Of a stretch of 64,000 nucleotides of DNA, positions 11,313 through 23,752 are shown in pieces. The stretch covers positions 4,712,001 through 4,776,000 of the forward strand of contig JAWHQI010000185.1 of assembly GCA_033032865.1 (NCBI GenBank), given 5' to 3'. The first letter of the stretch is position 1. Every line of letters begins with the position of its first letter. Source of the stretch: Dactylorhiza incarnata. Taxonomy: Eukaryota; Streptophyta; Magnoliopsida; Asparagales; Orchidaceae. A program made the position numbers and the translations under genes. The notes beneath the pieces were generated by a model. It saw nothing but the letters and a program-made list of their open reading frames with translations. It did no database searches and had not been told where the DNA came from.

Positions 11313-13383
11313 TGTAACACCCTGCCAGTACGAATAATATAACAGTAGGTCCGGCCGGGACCCCACGCCATACTAACCACACTAGCTAGGAGTTAAAAGG
11401 TGATAAACAGAAAGAACTACAACAGAGTATACTAAACACTAGCGGAAGCATAAAGATTTAACATTTCCATTAGAATTGTCCACTATCATAGGAATGAAAC
11501 CAAGAAAGAGAGTTATGGCCTTAAGGCCTTACATTTAGCAAATGTACCAAAAACTCCAAAACATACATCGGCACGCAGGCCGGCAATACATGAGAAAGCT
11601 AAAAAGGAGGCTGGCCTTCAAGGGCCAACACAGCAAAAGGGTCACCGCCCGCTATTTCCCGCTAGGCTCACCTGCACCTGCATAAGAACATTCCACCAAG
11701 CGGTGGCAAACAAGGTAACGGTCAGCACAGCTGACCAAATTATAATGACCCCACCCCTTTCCCGGGGTGGCGGAGATTCTACCCTGCAAGCAAGCCATAC
11801 CAGCACAAGTACTAACATAAAGAAAGTGCAACTACACAAGGTGAGGTTTCAAGCACATTCAATCTTCTAGGTTGAGCATCAAAAAGGAGGGAACCTAGGT
11901 GTGCACATGATGTTGGTTGGGTTCACCCGAAGGTTTCCCGCAACCGCCTAAACAACCGCATGAGGCTAACAACATCAATTCCAACAAACACTCCACCGTA
12001 AGGTCCATCGCCTTATGTGGGAAAAAGAGCTTTTGGTCGGTCTAGGTAAAACACCTTCCACGACCTCTCCCATGATCACACGGCTACATGAGGTAGGGAC
12101 CTCTTACCGATCTGCATGGAAACGGGTTCGGTTTAGCTTTGCCCGTGCTCTAATCGTCGCGATCTGTCGCACGACGCGGGTACGGCTTCGCCTCGGCCCG
12201 TAAGGGTTTAGCACCTTCAAGTGCTACACAAATATAAGCTACGCACCTAATCCCTTCACAAGGATCTAGGTTTCACAAATGCTCAAAAAGGGGAGGTATA
12301 ATACGCTCCGCATCAATTTCGCGGTGAAGGTTTGCCTTCATCCAATCTCAAAGCATGGGGCTTTCGTTAGGATTTTCACAAGACGCCTACACTTAAATCC
12401 CGCACTACTATAGATGATTTCACGGAGTCATTCTCCGGCACGCATTCTAGGCTTAACCTAAATGCAACGTCGCAATCCAAGCATCACCGATTCGGGCTCA
12501 CGGCCACGAATAGGCTTCACACAAAATGCCTAAATCCGCACGACTACCGGATTTTCTACATGCAATATGCCGGGGACGGACACAATCGACCCGGAGTTCC
12601 GGAGAACTTGAGGGAATCCTACACTTCACCCATTTGGTGAAAGGGATCCCTCATGCAAGCATAGAGAAATGAAGGAGAGGACAAAAGACAAGTCCAAACA
12701 ACGGGAGAAGAAATCGTTACCCTAGGAGCGTTCTTTTTCGCCATGGATCCGAGATTCTAGACGGAGGGAAATGACCGCACCGGGCTGCACTCTCCAGATC
12801 TGGAAACGGTTCGCGAAACGGAGCTCCGGAGCTCCGTCAATGGCGGAATCTCCCTTCTTCTTCCTTGGCTCCTCCTTCTTTCTCTAGGGTTTGGAGAGAG
12901 AATGACTTAGAGAATATGAGGTTTAACCCCCTCTCATCAGCCCTAAAGGTCTCCCGCAACTAAACCTAGCCGTTGGATCAAATCCCAAAAGATTTGGACG
13001 GTCCAATCTTCTTCTCCGCTCAAAATCGCGGAACAGAATAAACAGGGCGCACGATCGCTGGCGCACGATCACTGGTCGTGCGCGAAGAGGGAAATGGTCG
13101 TGCGCACTGTCCGAGACAGAACTCGATTCTCTTCTGAATTAACGCACGATCGCTGGCGCACGATCACTGGTCGTGCGCGAAGAGGACAATGGTCGTGCGC
13201 ACTGTCCGAGACAGAACTCCGATTCTTTGCGGGTTGCGCACGATCGTTGGCGCACGATCACAGGTCATGCGCGAAGAGGACAATGGTCGTGCGCATTGAC
13301 CTGATCTGGAATCTTGAGCCTATCCCGAGCGCAACACTACCATTTCGCCTACCTCGCTGAACCACGATCTTTGGGGTGTTACA
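11313..13383 (-). repeat. F 3' LTR
   Basis: It starts TGTAACACCCC at 13383 (minus strand) and ends GGGTGTTACA at 11313, with TGTAACACCC/GGGTGTTACA as the terminal inverted repeat. It contains three ~95-bp units of GCGCACGATC palindromes near its 5' end (13047-13294). Short ORFs inside (11642-11839, 12015-12203, 13094-13360) recur in the other LTR and look accidental. Confidence 0.96.
13047..13294 (-). promoter_or_regulatory. Palindromic CpG array in F LTR (3' copy)
   Basis: Three ~95-bp units each contain GCGCACGATC, then a palindrome whose arms are GCGCACGAyCA and TGGTCGTGCGC. In element orientation the array lies 90-340 bp into the LTR and is followed by TGTTTATTCTGTTCC. The 5' LTR copy is at 20044-20291. 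Position suggests a promoter-proximal element; no experimental evidence is available here. Confidence 0.6.
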
Positions 13384-13400
13384 ACTCCACCCCCCTTAAA
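13384..13400 (-). promoter_or_regulatory. F polypurine tract
   Basis: On the minus strand TTTAAGGGGGGTGGAGT directly abuts the 3' LTR. The pol stop codon TAA (13396-13398) lies inside it. Confidence 0.9.
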
Positions 13401-16400
13401 AGAATTTCGTCCCGAAATTTCGTAAACAGTAATAGCAGGAAATTATAGTTTTTAAAGAAAATTTACCTGAGGGAAATAGCTCGGGGTACTCCGCAAGCAT
13501 CGCTTGCTCTCTCTCCCAAGTTAGCTCCTCTCGGCCGCAATTATCCCACCGGACCTTTACCATCCGAATGGACTTGTTCCGCAACTGCTTTACCTCGGTA
13601 TCCTCGATGCGTAAGGGTTTGACTTTCGTCGACAACCCACTATCCACCGACACTTTGCCGACCGCAACGATAGGAGTAGGCTCTTGCACTGCCTTCCTCA
13701 GAACTGAAATGTGAAACACGTCGTGCAGACCGCTCAGCTCTGCAGATAGTGCAAGCCGATAAGCCGCATCACCAACACGTTCCACAATCTCAAACGGTCC
13801 TAAGTACCTTGGACTGAGCTTTTTCAAGCGTCGGATCCTTGATACCCCTTTGAACGGTTTGATCTTCAAGTAAACCCGGTCACCGACGGCGAACTCTAGG
13901 TTCCTATGCTTGGCGTTGTAATACTTTGCTTGCCTATCCTGGGCAATCAATAGCCTTTCCCGAATAGTTCGGATCGTCGAAGTTGTTTCCTCAACATCCT
14001 TTCGCTTTAATAGCTTAGTATCGCCCGTTTCTGCCCAAGACAACGGCGTACGACACTTCCTACCATAGAGGGCCTCGAAAGGAGCCATCTTTATACTGGC
14101 TTGGTAGCTATTATTGTAGTCGAATTCGATCATATAGAGATGATCTTCCCACTTCTTTCCAAAATCTAGAGCGCACATTCGGAGCATATCCTCCATAGTC
14201 CTGTTGGTTCTCTCGGTCTGTCCATCCGTTTGCGGGTGGAAGGCCGTGCTGAACTTCAATTTCGTGCCCAACAGTTCATGGATAAGCCTCCAATCTTTCG
14301 ATGTGAAACGCCCATCACGATCGCTGACGATGCTACGAGGGACACCGTGCAGCCGCACAATACTATCGACATAGAGCTTCGCTAGCTTTTCTACAGAATC
14401 ATCCTTCCGGTTCGGAATAAAATGCGATACTTTTGTCAGTCTGTCCACGATCACCCAGATGGCGTCGTTTCCATGCTGCGATCTCGGCAATCCGTGCACG
14501 AAATCCATCGAAATATCGTCAAACTTCCATTCCGGGATCGACAAGGACTTCAAAAATCCACCGGGACGTTGACATTCCACCTTCACCAACGCGCAAGTGT
14601 TGCACTTGGCCACGTAGAGGGCAATGTCCTTCTTCATATCCGGCCACCAGAAAAGTTTCTTCAAGTCCATGTACATTTTCGTGCTCCCCGGGTGGATAGA
14701 GTACTTGGTATGATGAGCCTCGTACATCAATTCCTCCCGTAGAGTACCAACGTTTGGGACGCACAATCTGCCATTCCTCCACATAAGGCCATCTTCGAAA
14801 GAGAAATCAGCGTTCAACCCGTCAACGGTTTCCGCTTTGTAGCATTTCATGATCTCATCCAGCTCCAAAGCCTGTCGAACTAGGTCGGCAAGGTGGTATT
14901 GAACCTCCGTCCAGTTCAAGCATGCTGAAGTAGACGCTCTTCGATCAACGCAAATGATTTCCATTTCTTCCAGCTCACGGATTAGACGCTCATCGTGCAT
15001 CAAAATCCAATTTGCTTGAGCGGGAGCCCGACGACTCAACGCGTCCGCAACTACATTTCCCTTTCCAGGAGTATATTTGATGTCGAAGGTGTAGTCCCCA
15101 AGGAACTCCAACCACCTCCTCTGTCGCATATTCAACTCCCTTTGATCTAGCAAGTACTTGAGGCTCTTGTGGTCGGTAAAGATGTCGATCTTCACGCCAT
15201 ACAAATAATGCCTCCAAAGCTTAAGAGCAAATATCACGGCCGCTAGCTCCAAATCATGGACCGGGTAATTCCTCTCATGAGCTTTCAACTGACGGGAGCC
15301 GTAGGCAATTACCTTACCGAACTGCACTAGGACACAACCCAAACCACTTCCTGAGGCGTCGCTATAAATTTCGTAGCCTTCCGTACCACATGGCGAGCAT
15401 AGAATGGGCGCCGTGGTCAGACGGCTCTTCAGTTCTTCAAAAGCTCGTGCGCACTCGGGCGACCAAATGAACTTATGATCCTTCCTAGTCAGTTTTGTGA
15501 GAGGAAGTGCGATCCTCGAGAAGTTTTCCACAAAGCGCCTATAATAGCCGGCAAGTCCTAAGAAACTTCGGACTTCCGCTACGTTTTTCAACAAAGGCCA
15601 TGCTCGGATCGCTTCTATCTTCGACAGATCAACCGCAATTCCATCTCCACTAACGACGTGACCAAGGAATGCTACTGACGGTAGCCAAAACTCGCACTTG
15701 GGGAACTTGGCATATAGCTGACTCTTCCTCAAGGTGCTCAGAACGGCGTGCAGATGCCCTACATGCTCCTCTTCTGATTGAGAGTATACCAAAATGTCGT
15801 CGATAAAGACGATCACAAATTGATCCAAATACTCATGGAACGTCCTGTTCATTAAGTCCATGAATACCGACGGTGCATTGGACAGACCGAACGGCATCAC
15901 CGTGAACTCATAGTGCCCAAAGCGGGTACTGAAAGCTGTCTTTGGAATGTCACATTCCCTAATCCGCAGTTGGTAATAGTCGGACCTTAGGTCCAGTTTG
16001 GAGTATACCGTCGACCCAACCAGCTGGTCGAAGAGATCATCGATTCTTGGAATCGGATATCGGTTCTTCTCGGTCAACTTATTCAGCTCTCGATAATCGA
16101 TACATAGACGCAAGCTCCCGTCCTTCTTTTTCACAAAGAGGACCGGTGCACTCCAAGGCGAAGAACTTGGACGTACGTAGCCTTGCTCTAGCAGCTCTTG
16201 CAATTGAACCTTCAGCTCTGCCAATTCCTTTGGCGCTATCCGGTACGGTGAGTGGGCCACAGGTTTGGCACCTGGCACCAACTCGATACGGAAATCGATC
16301 TCTCGCTGAGGCAGAGCCCCAGGGAGTTCGTTAGGAAACACGTCGGCGTACTCCGCTACAACTGGGACATCACATAACCTGGGCTTTGGCTCCGAAGCCT

Positions 16401-16841
16401 CCAACAAGGTGAAGAATAACTCGGCGCCTTTTCTAACCGCCTTAACCACTTGGAGAGCAGACATCAGCGTCTTGCTCGCTCCTCGCATACCGGCAAACGT
16501 GGTTTCACCATCGGCGTTCCTTCCCAGAGTGATCTCCTTAGAATTGCAATCTATGCATGCACGCTGCTCCGAGAGCCAGTCCATGCCGAAGATCACATCG
16601 AATTCAGCTAACGGCAACAACGATGCTTCCAAATCGAAATCTTGATTTCCGATCCGCACCTTCACACGGCTCTTCCTATCCGCAGACATGCGAGATCCAT
16701 TGGGTAGCACTACTTCTAATCTATCCTCTACGAAGGTAGATGGCACTCCGATTCGCACCACGAAGTCCTCAGACAGAAAAGAGTGCGATGCACCCGTATC
16801 AAATAGAGCTCTCGCCGGATAGTTGAAAATTAGGACGAAAC
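13396..16841 (-). CDS. pol: F pol: protease, RT, RNase H, integrase, chromodomain-like tail
   Basis: An open frame of about 1150 codons with no ATG at its start; it opens near 16851, just after a 3' splice-site-like AG. Protease FDTGASHSF is at residues 17-25; RT has YYQLRI and FIDDILVYS (about residue 350); RNase H has a YSDAS start; the integrase zinc finger has CNTC, and the core has VSDRDGRF and [13 protein letters not shown]. The end, [17 protein letters not shown], resembles the degenerate type II chromodomain of Tekay/Del elements. No stop or frameshift was seen. Start at 16841 assumes removal of the 83-nt segment upstream; otherwise translation would need another mechanism. Confidence 0.92.
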
Positions 16842-16924
16842 CTAATTGCACACAAATAAAGCATAAAGTCGTACCACAGTATGAATTATATATATAGCTG
16901 TAAAAGCTAACTTCTAATTCGTAC
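16842..16924 (-). other. Candidate 83-nt GT-AG intron between F gag and pol
   Basis: On the minus strand CAG|GTACGAATTAG marks the left edge and TGTGTGCAATTAG|G the right edge. The segment is strongly AT-rich inside GC-balanced coding DNA. Retained, it gives a gag stop (TAG) two codons in and leaves pol in another frame; removed (83 is not a multiple of 3), gag and pol become one frame, joining at a glycine codon just before the protease. No splicing data; inference from sequence. Confidence 0.6.
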
Positions 16925-18083
16925 CTGTGACGACATCAGTTTGTCGTATAGCTTCTTGTTGGCCAAGCGAAAAGACTCTCGGCTGAGTCGGAATGTGCTG
17001 GGAAGCCGAAGACTCTGCAGCTTTACCCTTTTCCGCAGTACGAGCATAATCCACCGCTCGATTACCAGTCTTCGGGGGACCACTTCGACACACCGCAGCT
17101 TTGTGTCCCACCTTCTCGCAGGTGAAACACGTAATAAGAGTCCGCGCGGTCGTGGCTCCCGAAACATTTGAAGGAGCTGGTTCCGACTGTTTGAACTTCC
17201 TTTTAATCCTTCTGAAAACCAACTTGGACTGAGAGGCCGGCGCATGAAGCTCAGGTTTCTTTACAACACCCCTTGCTTGTACCCTCTTCATGTCCAACTC
17301 CAAAGATCTGGCATTTTGCACCATCACTTGGAAGCCGAACGTCATAGGGCCTGCAAGGAGCAGCCTCAACTCGTCCCGAAGCCCTTCATAGAACTTATTT
17401 GTCTTAGTCTCCTCATCCTCCACCAAGGACCCCGCATAGCGACTCAGTCTGGTAAACTCATGCAAGTAATCGTCGACGGAGCGATCACCTTGTGTCAACC
17501 TCAAGAACTGGTTTTGCAACGCAATGCGCTGGGCAAAGGGGATAAACCTTTGGAGGAACGACTTTGAAAACTCAGCCATTGATATTTCAGTAATATCTCT
17601 ACCGCAGAACTTATGCAGCTCCTGCTCTTCCCACCACAGCACAGCCTCTCCATCAAGAAGGAAGGTGGCTAAGGTGACCATCATGGCTTCGTCCGTCGCT
17701 GTCGCCCTCAGAGTTCTTCTAACTCTTGACAACCAGTCTTCTGCCTCCGTTGGGGACTCAGATCCCGAGAAGGTAGGAGGATTAAAGCTCAGGAAATGCT
17801 TTAATTGCTGGTCACGCGCTCGCCCCGCAACTACTTGCGCAACTTGAGGTTCCACCCTCGGCGCTACCGCAGGTTCCACTGCAGCAACAGCCTCAGGGGC
17901 CACATCCGGAGTAGGAGTAGCAGGCTGGACCAGCCTTTGGGGTTGAGCGTTGATCATCGCGAAGACCGCATCTGCGACTAATTTGATCATTTCAGCAGAA
18001 GGAGTGGTCGCTGGCACTTCAGCCGACCCACTACTTTCAGCGGTGTTACGGGGTCGAGACTGCCCCGCAGCACTTCTAGTCAC
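16914..18083 (-). CDS. gag: F gag: capsid and nucleocapsid
   Basis: 389 codons from ATG at 18083. An Ala/Pro-rich N-terminus precedes a retrotransposon gag capsid domain with [14 protein letters not shown] and [12 protein letters not shown] basic linker and one CCHC knuckle, [14 protein letters not shown] (Cys319, Cys322, His327, Cys332), follow. Forms the particle and binds RNA in related elements. The stop lies five codons past the candidate splice donor, so the unspliced RNA would encode Gag alone. No breaks seen. Confidence 0.92.
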   Translation of the reverse strand: MTRSAAGQSRPRNTAESSGSAEVPATTPSAEMIKLVADAVFAMINAQPQRLVQPATPTPDVAPEAVAAVEPAVAPRVEPQVAQVVAGRARDQQLKHFLSFNPPTFSGSESPTEAEDWLSRVRRTLRATATDEAMMVTLATFLLDGEAVLWWEEQELHKFCGRDITEISMAEFSKSFLQRFIPFAQRIALQNQFLRLTQGDRSVDDYLHEFTRLSRYAGSLVEDEETKTNKFYEGLRDELRLLLAGPMTFGFQVMVQNARSLELDMKRVQARGVVKKPELHAPASQSKLVFRRIKRKFKQSEPAPSNVSGATTARTLITCFTCEKVGHKAAVCRSGPPKTGNRAVDYARTAEKGKAAESSASQHIPTQPRVFSLGQQEAIRQTDVVTGTN

Positions 18084-18309
18084 CTATAATCATGCAAAGC
18101 ACAATTTAGTGACCCAAAACATATCAAACAACAATCATGGAACGCTCAGGTTCCGCAAACAAGTATGTTTTCTTTTCATTCCTAAGTGGACATTCTTATT
18201 AGTTTTTGTCGTTTTAGGTGAATGCACAACCCGTGCGCACCACCCCTTAAAAGGAATTCGTCCCGAATTCGCTAAACTACGGATCGACGCCTTAAGTCCG
18301 ATACCAAAT
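18084..18309 (-). promoter_or_regulatory. F leader with primer binding site
   Basis: The region between the 5' LTR and the gag start. TGGTATCGGACTTA begins at 18306 (minus strand), three bases from the LTR; only the first seven bases match initiator tRNA-Met well, so the primer is uncertain. At 18240-18275 is a small hairpin, GAATTCG-TCC-CGAATTC, with flanks similar to the region beside the polypurine tract. Confidence 0.65.
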
Positions 18310-20380
18310 TGTAACACCCTGCCAGTACGAATAATATAACAGTAGGTCCGGCCGGGACCCCACGCCATACTAACCACACTTGCTAGGAGTTAAAAGGTGA
18401 TAAACAGAAAGAACTACAACAGAGTATACTAAACACTAGCGGAAGCATAAAGATTTAACATTTCCATTAGAATTGTCCACTATCATAGGAATGAGACCAA
18501 GAAAGAGAGTTATGGCCGTAAGGCCTTACATTTAGCAAATGTACCAAAAACTCCAAAACATACATCGGCACGCAGGCCGGCAATACATGAGAAAGCTAAA
18601 AAGGAGGCTGGCCTTCAAGGGCCAACACAGCAAAAGGGCCACCGCCCGCTATTTTCCGCTAGGCTCACCTGCACCTGCATAAGAACATTCCACCAAGCGG
18701 TGGCAAACAAGGTAACGGTCAGCACAGCTGACCAAATTATAACGACCCCACCCCTTTCCCGGGGTGGCGGAGATTCTACCCTGCAAGCAAGCCATACCAG
18801 CACAAGTACTAACATAAAGAAAGTGCAACTACACAAGGTGAGGTTTCAAGCACATTCAATCTTCTAGGTTGAGCATCAAAAAGGAGGGAACCTAGGTGTG
18901 CACATGATGTTGGTTGGGTTCACCCGAAGGTTTCCCGCAACCGCCTAAACAACCGCATGAGGCTAACAACATCAATTCCAACAAACACTCCACCGTAAGG
19001 GCCATCGCCTTATGTGGGAAAAAGAGCTTTTGGTCGGTCTAGGTAAAACACCTTCCACGACCTCTCCCATGATCACACGGCTACATGAGGTAGGGACCTC
19101 TTACCGATCTGCATGGAAACGGGTTCGGTTTAGCTTTGCCCGTGCTCTAATCGTCGCGATCTGTCGCACGACGCGGGTACAGCTTCGCCTCGGCCCGTAA
19201 GGATTTAGCACCTTCAAGTGCTACACAAATATAAGCTACGCACCTAATCCCTTCACAAGGATCTAGGCTTCACAAATGCTCAAAAAGGGGAGGTATAATA
19301 CGCTCCGCATCAATTTCGCGGTGAAGGTTTGCCTTCATCCAATCTCAAAGCATGGGGCTTTCGTTAGGATTTTCACAAGACGCCTACACTTAACTCCCGC
19401 ACTACTATAGATGATTTCACGGAGTCATTCTCCGGCACGCATTCTAGGCTTAACCTAAATGCAACGTCGCAATCCAAGCATCACCGATTCGGGCTCACGG
19501 CCACGAATAGGCTTCACACAAAATGCCTAAATCCGCACGACTACCGGATTTTCTACATGCAATATGCCGGGGACGGACACAATCGACCCGGAGTTCCGGA
19601 GAACTTGAGGGAATCCTACACTTCACCCATTTGGTGAAAGGGATCCCTCATGCAAGCATAGAGAAACGAAGGAGAGGACAAAAGACAAGTCCAAACAACG
19701 GGAGAAGAAATCGTTACCCTAGGAGCGTTCTTTTTCGCCATGGATCCGAGATTCTAGACGGAGGGAAATGACCGCACCGGGCTGCACTCTCCAGATCTGG
19801 AAACGGTTCGCGAAACGGAGCTCCGGAGCTCCGTCAATGGCGGAATCTCCCTTCTTCTTCCTTGGCTCCTCCTTCTTTCTCTAGGGTTTGGAGAGAGAAT
19901 GACTTAGAGAATATGAGGTTTAACCCCCTCTCATCAGCCCTAAAGGTCTCCCGCAACTAAACCTAGCCGTTGGATCAAATCCCAAAAGATTTGGACGGTC
20001 CGATCTTCTTCTCCGCTCAAAATCGCGGAACAGAATAAATAGGGCGCACGATCGCTGGCGCACGATCACTGGTCGTGCGCGAAGAGAGAAATGGTCGTGC
20101 GCACTGTCCGAGACAGAACTCGATTCTCTTCTGAATTAACGCACGATCGCTGGCGCACGATCACTGGTCGTGCGCGAAGAGGACAATGGTCGTGCGCACT
20201 GTCCGAGACAGAACTCCGATTCTTTGCGGGTTGCGCACGATCGTTGGCGCACGATCACAGGTCGTGCGCGAAGAGGACAATGGTCGTGCGCATTGACCTG
20301 ATCTGGAATCTTGAGCCTATCCCGAGCGCAACACTACCATTTCGCCTACCTCGCTGAACCACGATCTTTGGGGTGTTACA
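18310..20380 (-). repeat. F 5' LTR
   Basis: 2071 bp, the same length as the copy at 11313-13383, with about 16 substitutions by eye and no length change. The palindromic array is at 20044-20291. In element orientation the LTR is followed by the leader, gag and pol. Confidence 0.96.
20044..20291 (-). promoter_or_regulatory. Palindromic CpG array in F LTR (5' copy, promoter-proximal)
   Basis: The active-LTR version of 13047-13294. In the direction of transcription it is followed by TGTTTATTCTGTTCCGCG. The same array plus this flank occurs in the unrelated element D at 28978-29245. Confidence 0.6.
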
Positions 20381-23300
20381 CTCCGTCAGACAGCGTTCGA
20401 CAAAAATATCTTTTTCGTCGACCACCGTTCGACAGGTGAGATTTTCTTTATCGATTCTGAAGTTAAAAGGTTTCTTCGACCAGCGTTCGACAAATGATTC
20501 AAATTCATCGTCCTTCGTTCGACGAATTGAGGGGATAAATAGAAATTTTAATTTTGTACAGATTGAGTATCCATCTATCATTCCTATTTGATTTATAAAG
20601 AAGATATGCTTCTTTTCATCCAAGGGCTTGGTGAAAATGTCAGCTCTTTGTAAATCAGTAGAAATAAATTGTATGCAAATTTTATTTTTATCCACATTAT
20701 CCCTAAGGAAGTGGTGCCTAATTTCTATGTGTTTAGACCTACTATGGAGACCTGGATTTTGTGTTATAGATATTGCACTAGTATTGTCACAAAATATAGT
20801 TGAATTTTTTAAGTTGACACCATAGTCTAGGAGCTGATTTTGTATCCACAACATCTGTGAGCAGCAACTGCCAGCAGCCATGTATTCAGCTTCAGCTGTT
20901 GATGTGGACACAGATGTCTGTTTCTTACAAAACCAAGACACAAGCCTATCACCAAGAAACTGACAAGTTCCTGATGTGCTTTCTTGTCTACTTTGCATCC
21001 TGCATAATCTGAATCTGAGAATCCAGTTAATTTAAATTCAGATGCTGTTGGATACCAAAGTCCTAGATTAGGGCAACCCTGTATATATCTCAAAATCCTT
21101 TTTAGCAAAATTAGATGAGATTCTTTGGGGTTAACTTAAAACCTAGCACAAATACAGGTAGCAAACATTATGTTAGGCCTACTAGCTGTTAACTAAAGTA
21201 GTGAGCCAACAATTGCTCTATATACTTTTGAATCAATAGGTTTCCCTGATTCATCATTATCAACAACAGCATTTGAGGGCATGGGTGTTTTCATGGTGGA
21301 AGAATCAGACATACCAAATCTTTTCACTAATTCCTTAACATACTTAGATTGGGATATGAAGATTCCATTTGAAGTTTGTTTCACTTGAAGACAAAGGGAG
21401 TATGATAACTCACCCGGACTACTCATTTCAAATTTAGATTGCATTAGATTAGAAAATCTTTTGCACAAATTTGAATCAGTAGAGCCAAAAATAATATCAT
21501 CAACATATATTTGAACTAGCAAAGTTTGATTTTTATGTATCTTGAAAAATAGGGTTTTATCTACTATGCCTCTACAGAAATTGTTTTCCAAAAGAAAACT
21601 AGCTTAAAGTCACATACCATGCTCTGGGAGCTTGTTTGAGACCATAAAGAGCTTTCTTAAGCATAAATACATAAGAGGATTGAGTTGGAGAGATGAAACC
21701 TGGTGGTTGTTCCACATAGACTTCTTCTTTGATTTCTCCATTTAAAAATGCACTCTTCACATCCATTTGATATACCTTGAACTTCTTATATGCAGCAAAT
21801 GCAAGAAAAATTCTGATTGCTTCAAGTCTTGCAACAGGAGCAAAGGTCTGATCATAATTAATTCCTTCTTCCTGTGAATATCCTTGGGCTACCAATCTTG
21901 CTTTATTTCTCACAATATCTCCTTGTTCATCTAGCTTATTCCTGAAGACTCATTTAGTGCCAATGACTGGATGGCCCTTTGGTCTTGGAACAAAATCCCA
22001 AACCTTGTTCCTTTTAAATTGGTTGAGTTCCTCTTGCATTACAAGAATCCAATTTGGCTCTTGTTTTGCATTTGTTATGGTTTGAGGTTCAACTTGTGAT
22101 AGGAAACAAGTATGCATCTGATTTTGGTGTAGTTGATGCCTTGTTTGAACACCTGCTGAGATATCTCCAATCACTTGTGATATTGGATGATCTCTAACTG
22201 TGATGTGGTCAACAGTTGGAGCTGGTTCAGCAATTGAATCTTCTTGGGGAATTTCTTCAGCTGACACTTGAATTGGTTTGTCAGCAAGATCTACTGGATG
22301 ATCTTCTTCTTCACTATCTTCAAGTGCTTGAGTTGATGGAGGTAAAGAGTCTCTCTTTTGTAGATTTAACTCATTGAGCTCTTCACATAGGTCTGGTACC
22401 TGCAAAGTTTTTATGGTAGAGGTGGTATTCCTCTCCTCATTTAACAGGTTAGTTTCATCAAAAGAAACATGCATGGACTCATCTATCTTAAGAGTAGATT
22501 TGTTGTAGACTCTATATGCTTTACTAGATAGAGAGTATCCAAGGAATATGCCTTCAGCTGCCTTAGCTTCAAACTTTCTTAGATATTTCTTATCATTGTT
22601 ATGCACATAACATTTACAACCAAAAATCATTAAATAGCTAACCTTAGGCTTTTTATTCTTGAGTAGTTCATAGGGAGTCTTACCCTTAAGTTTATGTATC
22701 AGGCTTCTATTCAACACATAATTTGATGTGTTCACTGCCTCTGCCCAAAAGGAGAGTGGTAAATGAGCATTAGCAAGTAATGTAGTTGCTGTTTCAATTA
22801 GTGTTCTATTTTTCCTTTCAGCTACCCCATTTTGTTGAGGGCTTCTAGGAGCAGAGAAACACTGCCTGATCCCTTCTTTTGCACAGAATTCTCTCATCAG
22901 AAGAGACTCAAACTCAGTGTCTTGATCACTTCTGATCAATGCAACTACAGTAGAGTACTCAGTCTTGATGGACCTGAGAAAGTCTGTTAGAACTTTGAAG
23001 GTGTCAGACTTGTTCCTAAGAAAGAACACCCAAGTGAATCTTGAGAAGTCATCTACAATAACTAGAGAATAATGCTTCCCTCGTAAGCTTTGTATAGCAG
23101 TAGGTCCAAAAAGATCTAAATGCAACAAATACAGAATCCTAGGTGAATCACTCTTGGATAAAGATTTGAAACTACTTCTAGTCTGCTTACCTAACTGACA
23201 AGCCCTGCAAAGTCCTTCCTTCTTGTATGAACCAGAAGGCAGTCCTATGACAAGATTGTCCTTAGAAAGCTTAGAGATAGTTCTAAGGTTAATGTGTCCA

Positions 23301-23752
23301 AGTCTTTTATGCCATAATTCATTTGTCTTACTTATTGAATTAAATAGACAGATGTCTGTATTGGCAGAGTCAAAATTGATTGGATAAATGTTTCCTTGTC
23401 TACTACCAGATAATACATTTATGTTTTTATTATTGGTAATAAGACATTGGGAAGGGTTAAAAGTTACCTGATAACCTTCATCACATAACTGGCTTATGCT
23501 GATGAGGTTGTGCTTGAAACCTTTGACATATGATACTTCTGTGAAGGTGACTGCTCCAATCTTGACTTGTCCATATCCTTTTGTCTGTCCAGAGTTGGAG
23601 TCTCCAAAGACAACTTTGGGTCCAAGCTTTGCCTTATAATTGCTCAGGTTGGCCTTGTTTCCTGTCATGTGATTTGAGCATCCACTATCCAAGTACCAAT
23701 ATTCCTTTATCTTTGGATAGCTGTGTACCTGCAAAGACAGAAAAATAAACTA
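20381..23752 (-). pseudogene. pol: B pol (protease, integrase, RT, RNase H), broken
   Basis: Minus-strand order: protease [14 protein letters not shown] (near 23700), integrase finger WHKRLGH with CRAC, core with LHLDLFGP, RSDQDTEF and PQQNGVAERKN, RT with [11 protein letters not shown] and YVDDIIFGS, then RNase H. Breaks: TGA near 21950 in RT, a frame change near 21592-21600, and another near 21000. The C-terminal tail past RNase H is encoded by TCGTCGAACG-type repeats (20385-20530) and originally stopped at a TAA now left of F. An amber codon at 23750-23752 lies in frame upstream of the protease. Confidence 0.9.

Larger units (their letters stand above)
11313..20380 (-). mobile_element. Tekay/Del-like chromovirus (Ty3/gypsy) retrotransposon F, apparently intact
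   Basis: Minus-strand element of 9068 bp with 2071-bp LTRs at both ends and CTCCG target duplications (11308-11312, 20381-20385). The order gag, protease, RT, RNase H, integrase, C-terminal chromodomain-like tail, together with long LTRs, fits the Tekay/Del clade. By eye the LTRs differ at about 16 positions (under 1 percent) and both ORFs are open, so this is the youngest and best preserved element here. It is inserted in the 3' end of copia B pol. Confidence 0.95.

Noticed and set aside
11642..13360. Small ORFs in the F LTR, also at 18615-20357
   Set aside because: Identical in both LTRs, short, and partly made of the palindrome array.
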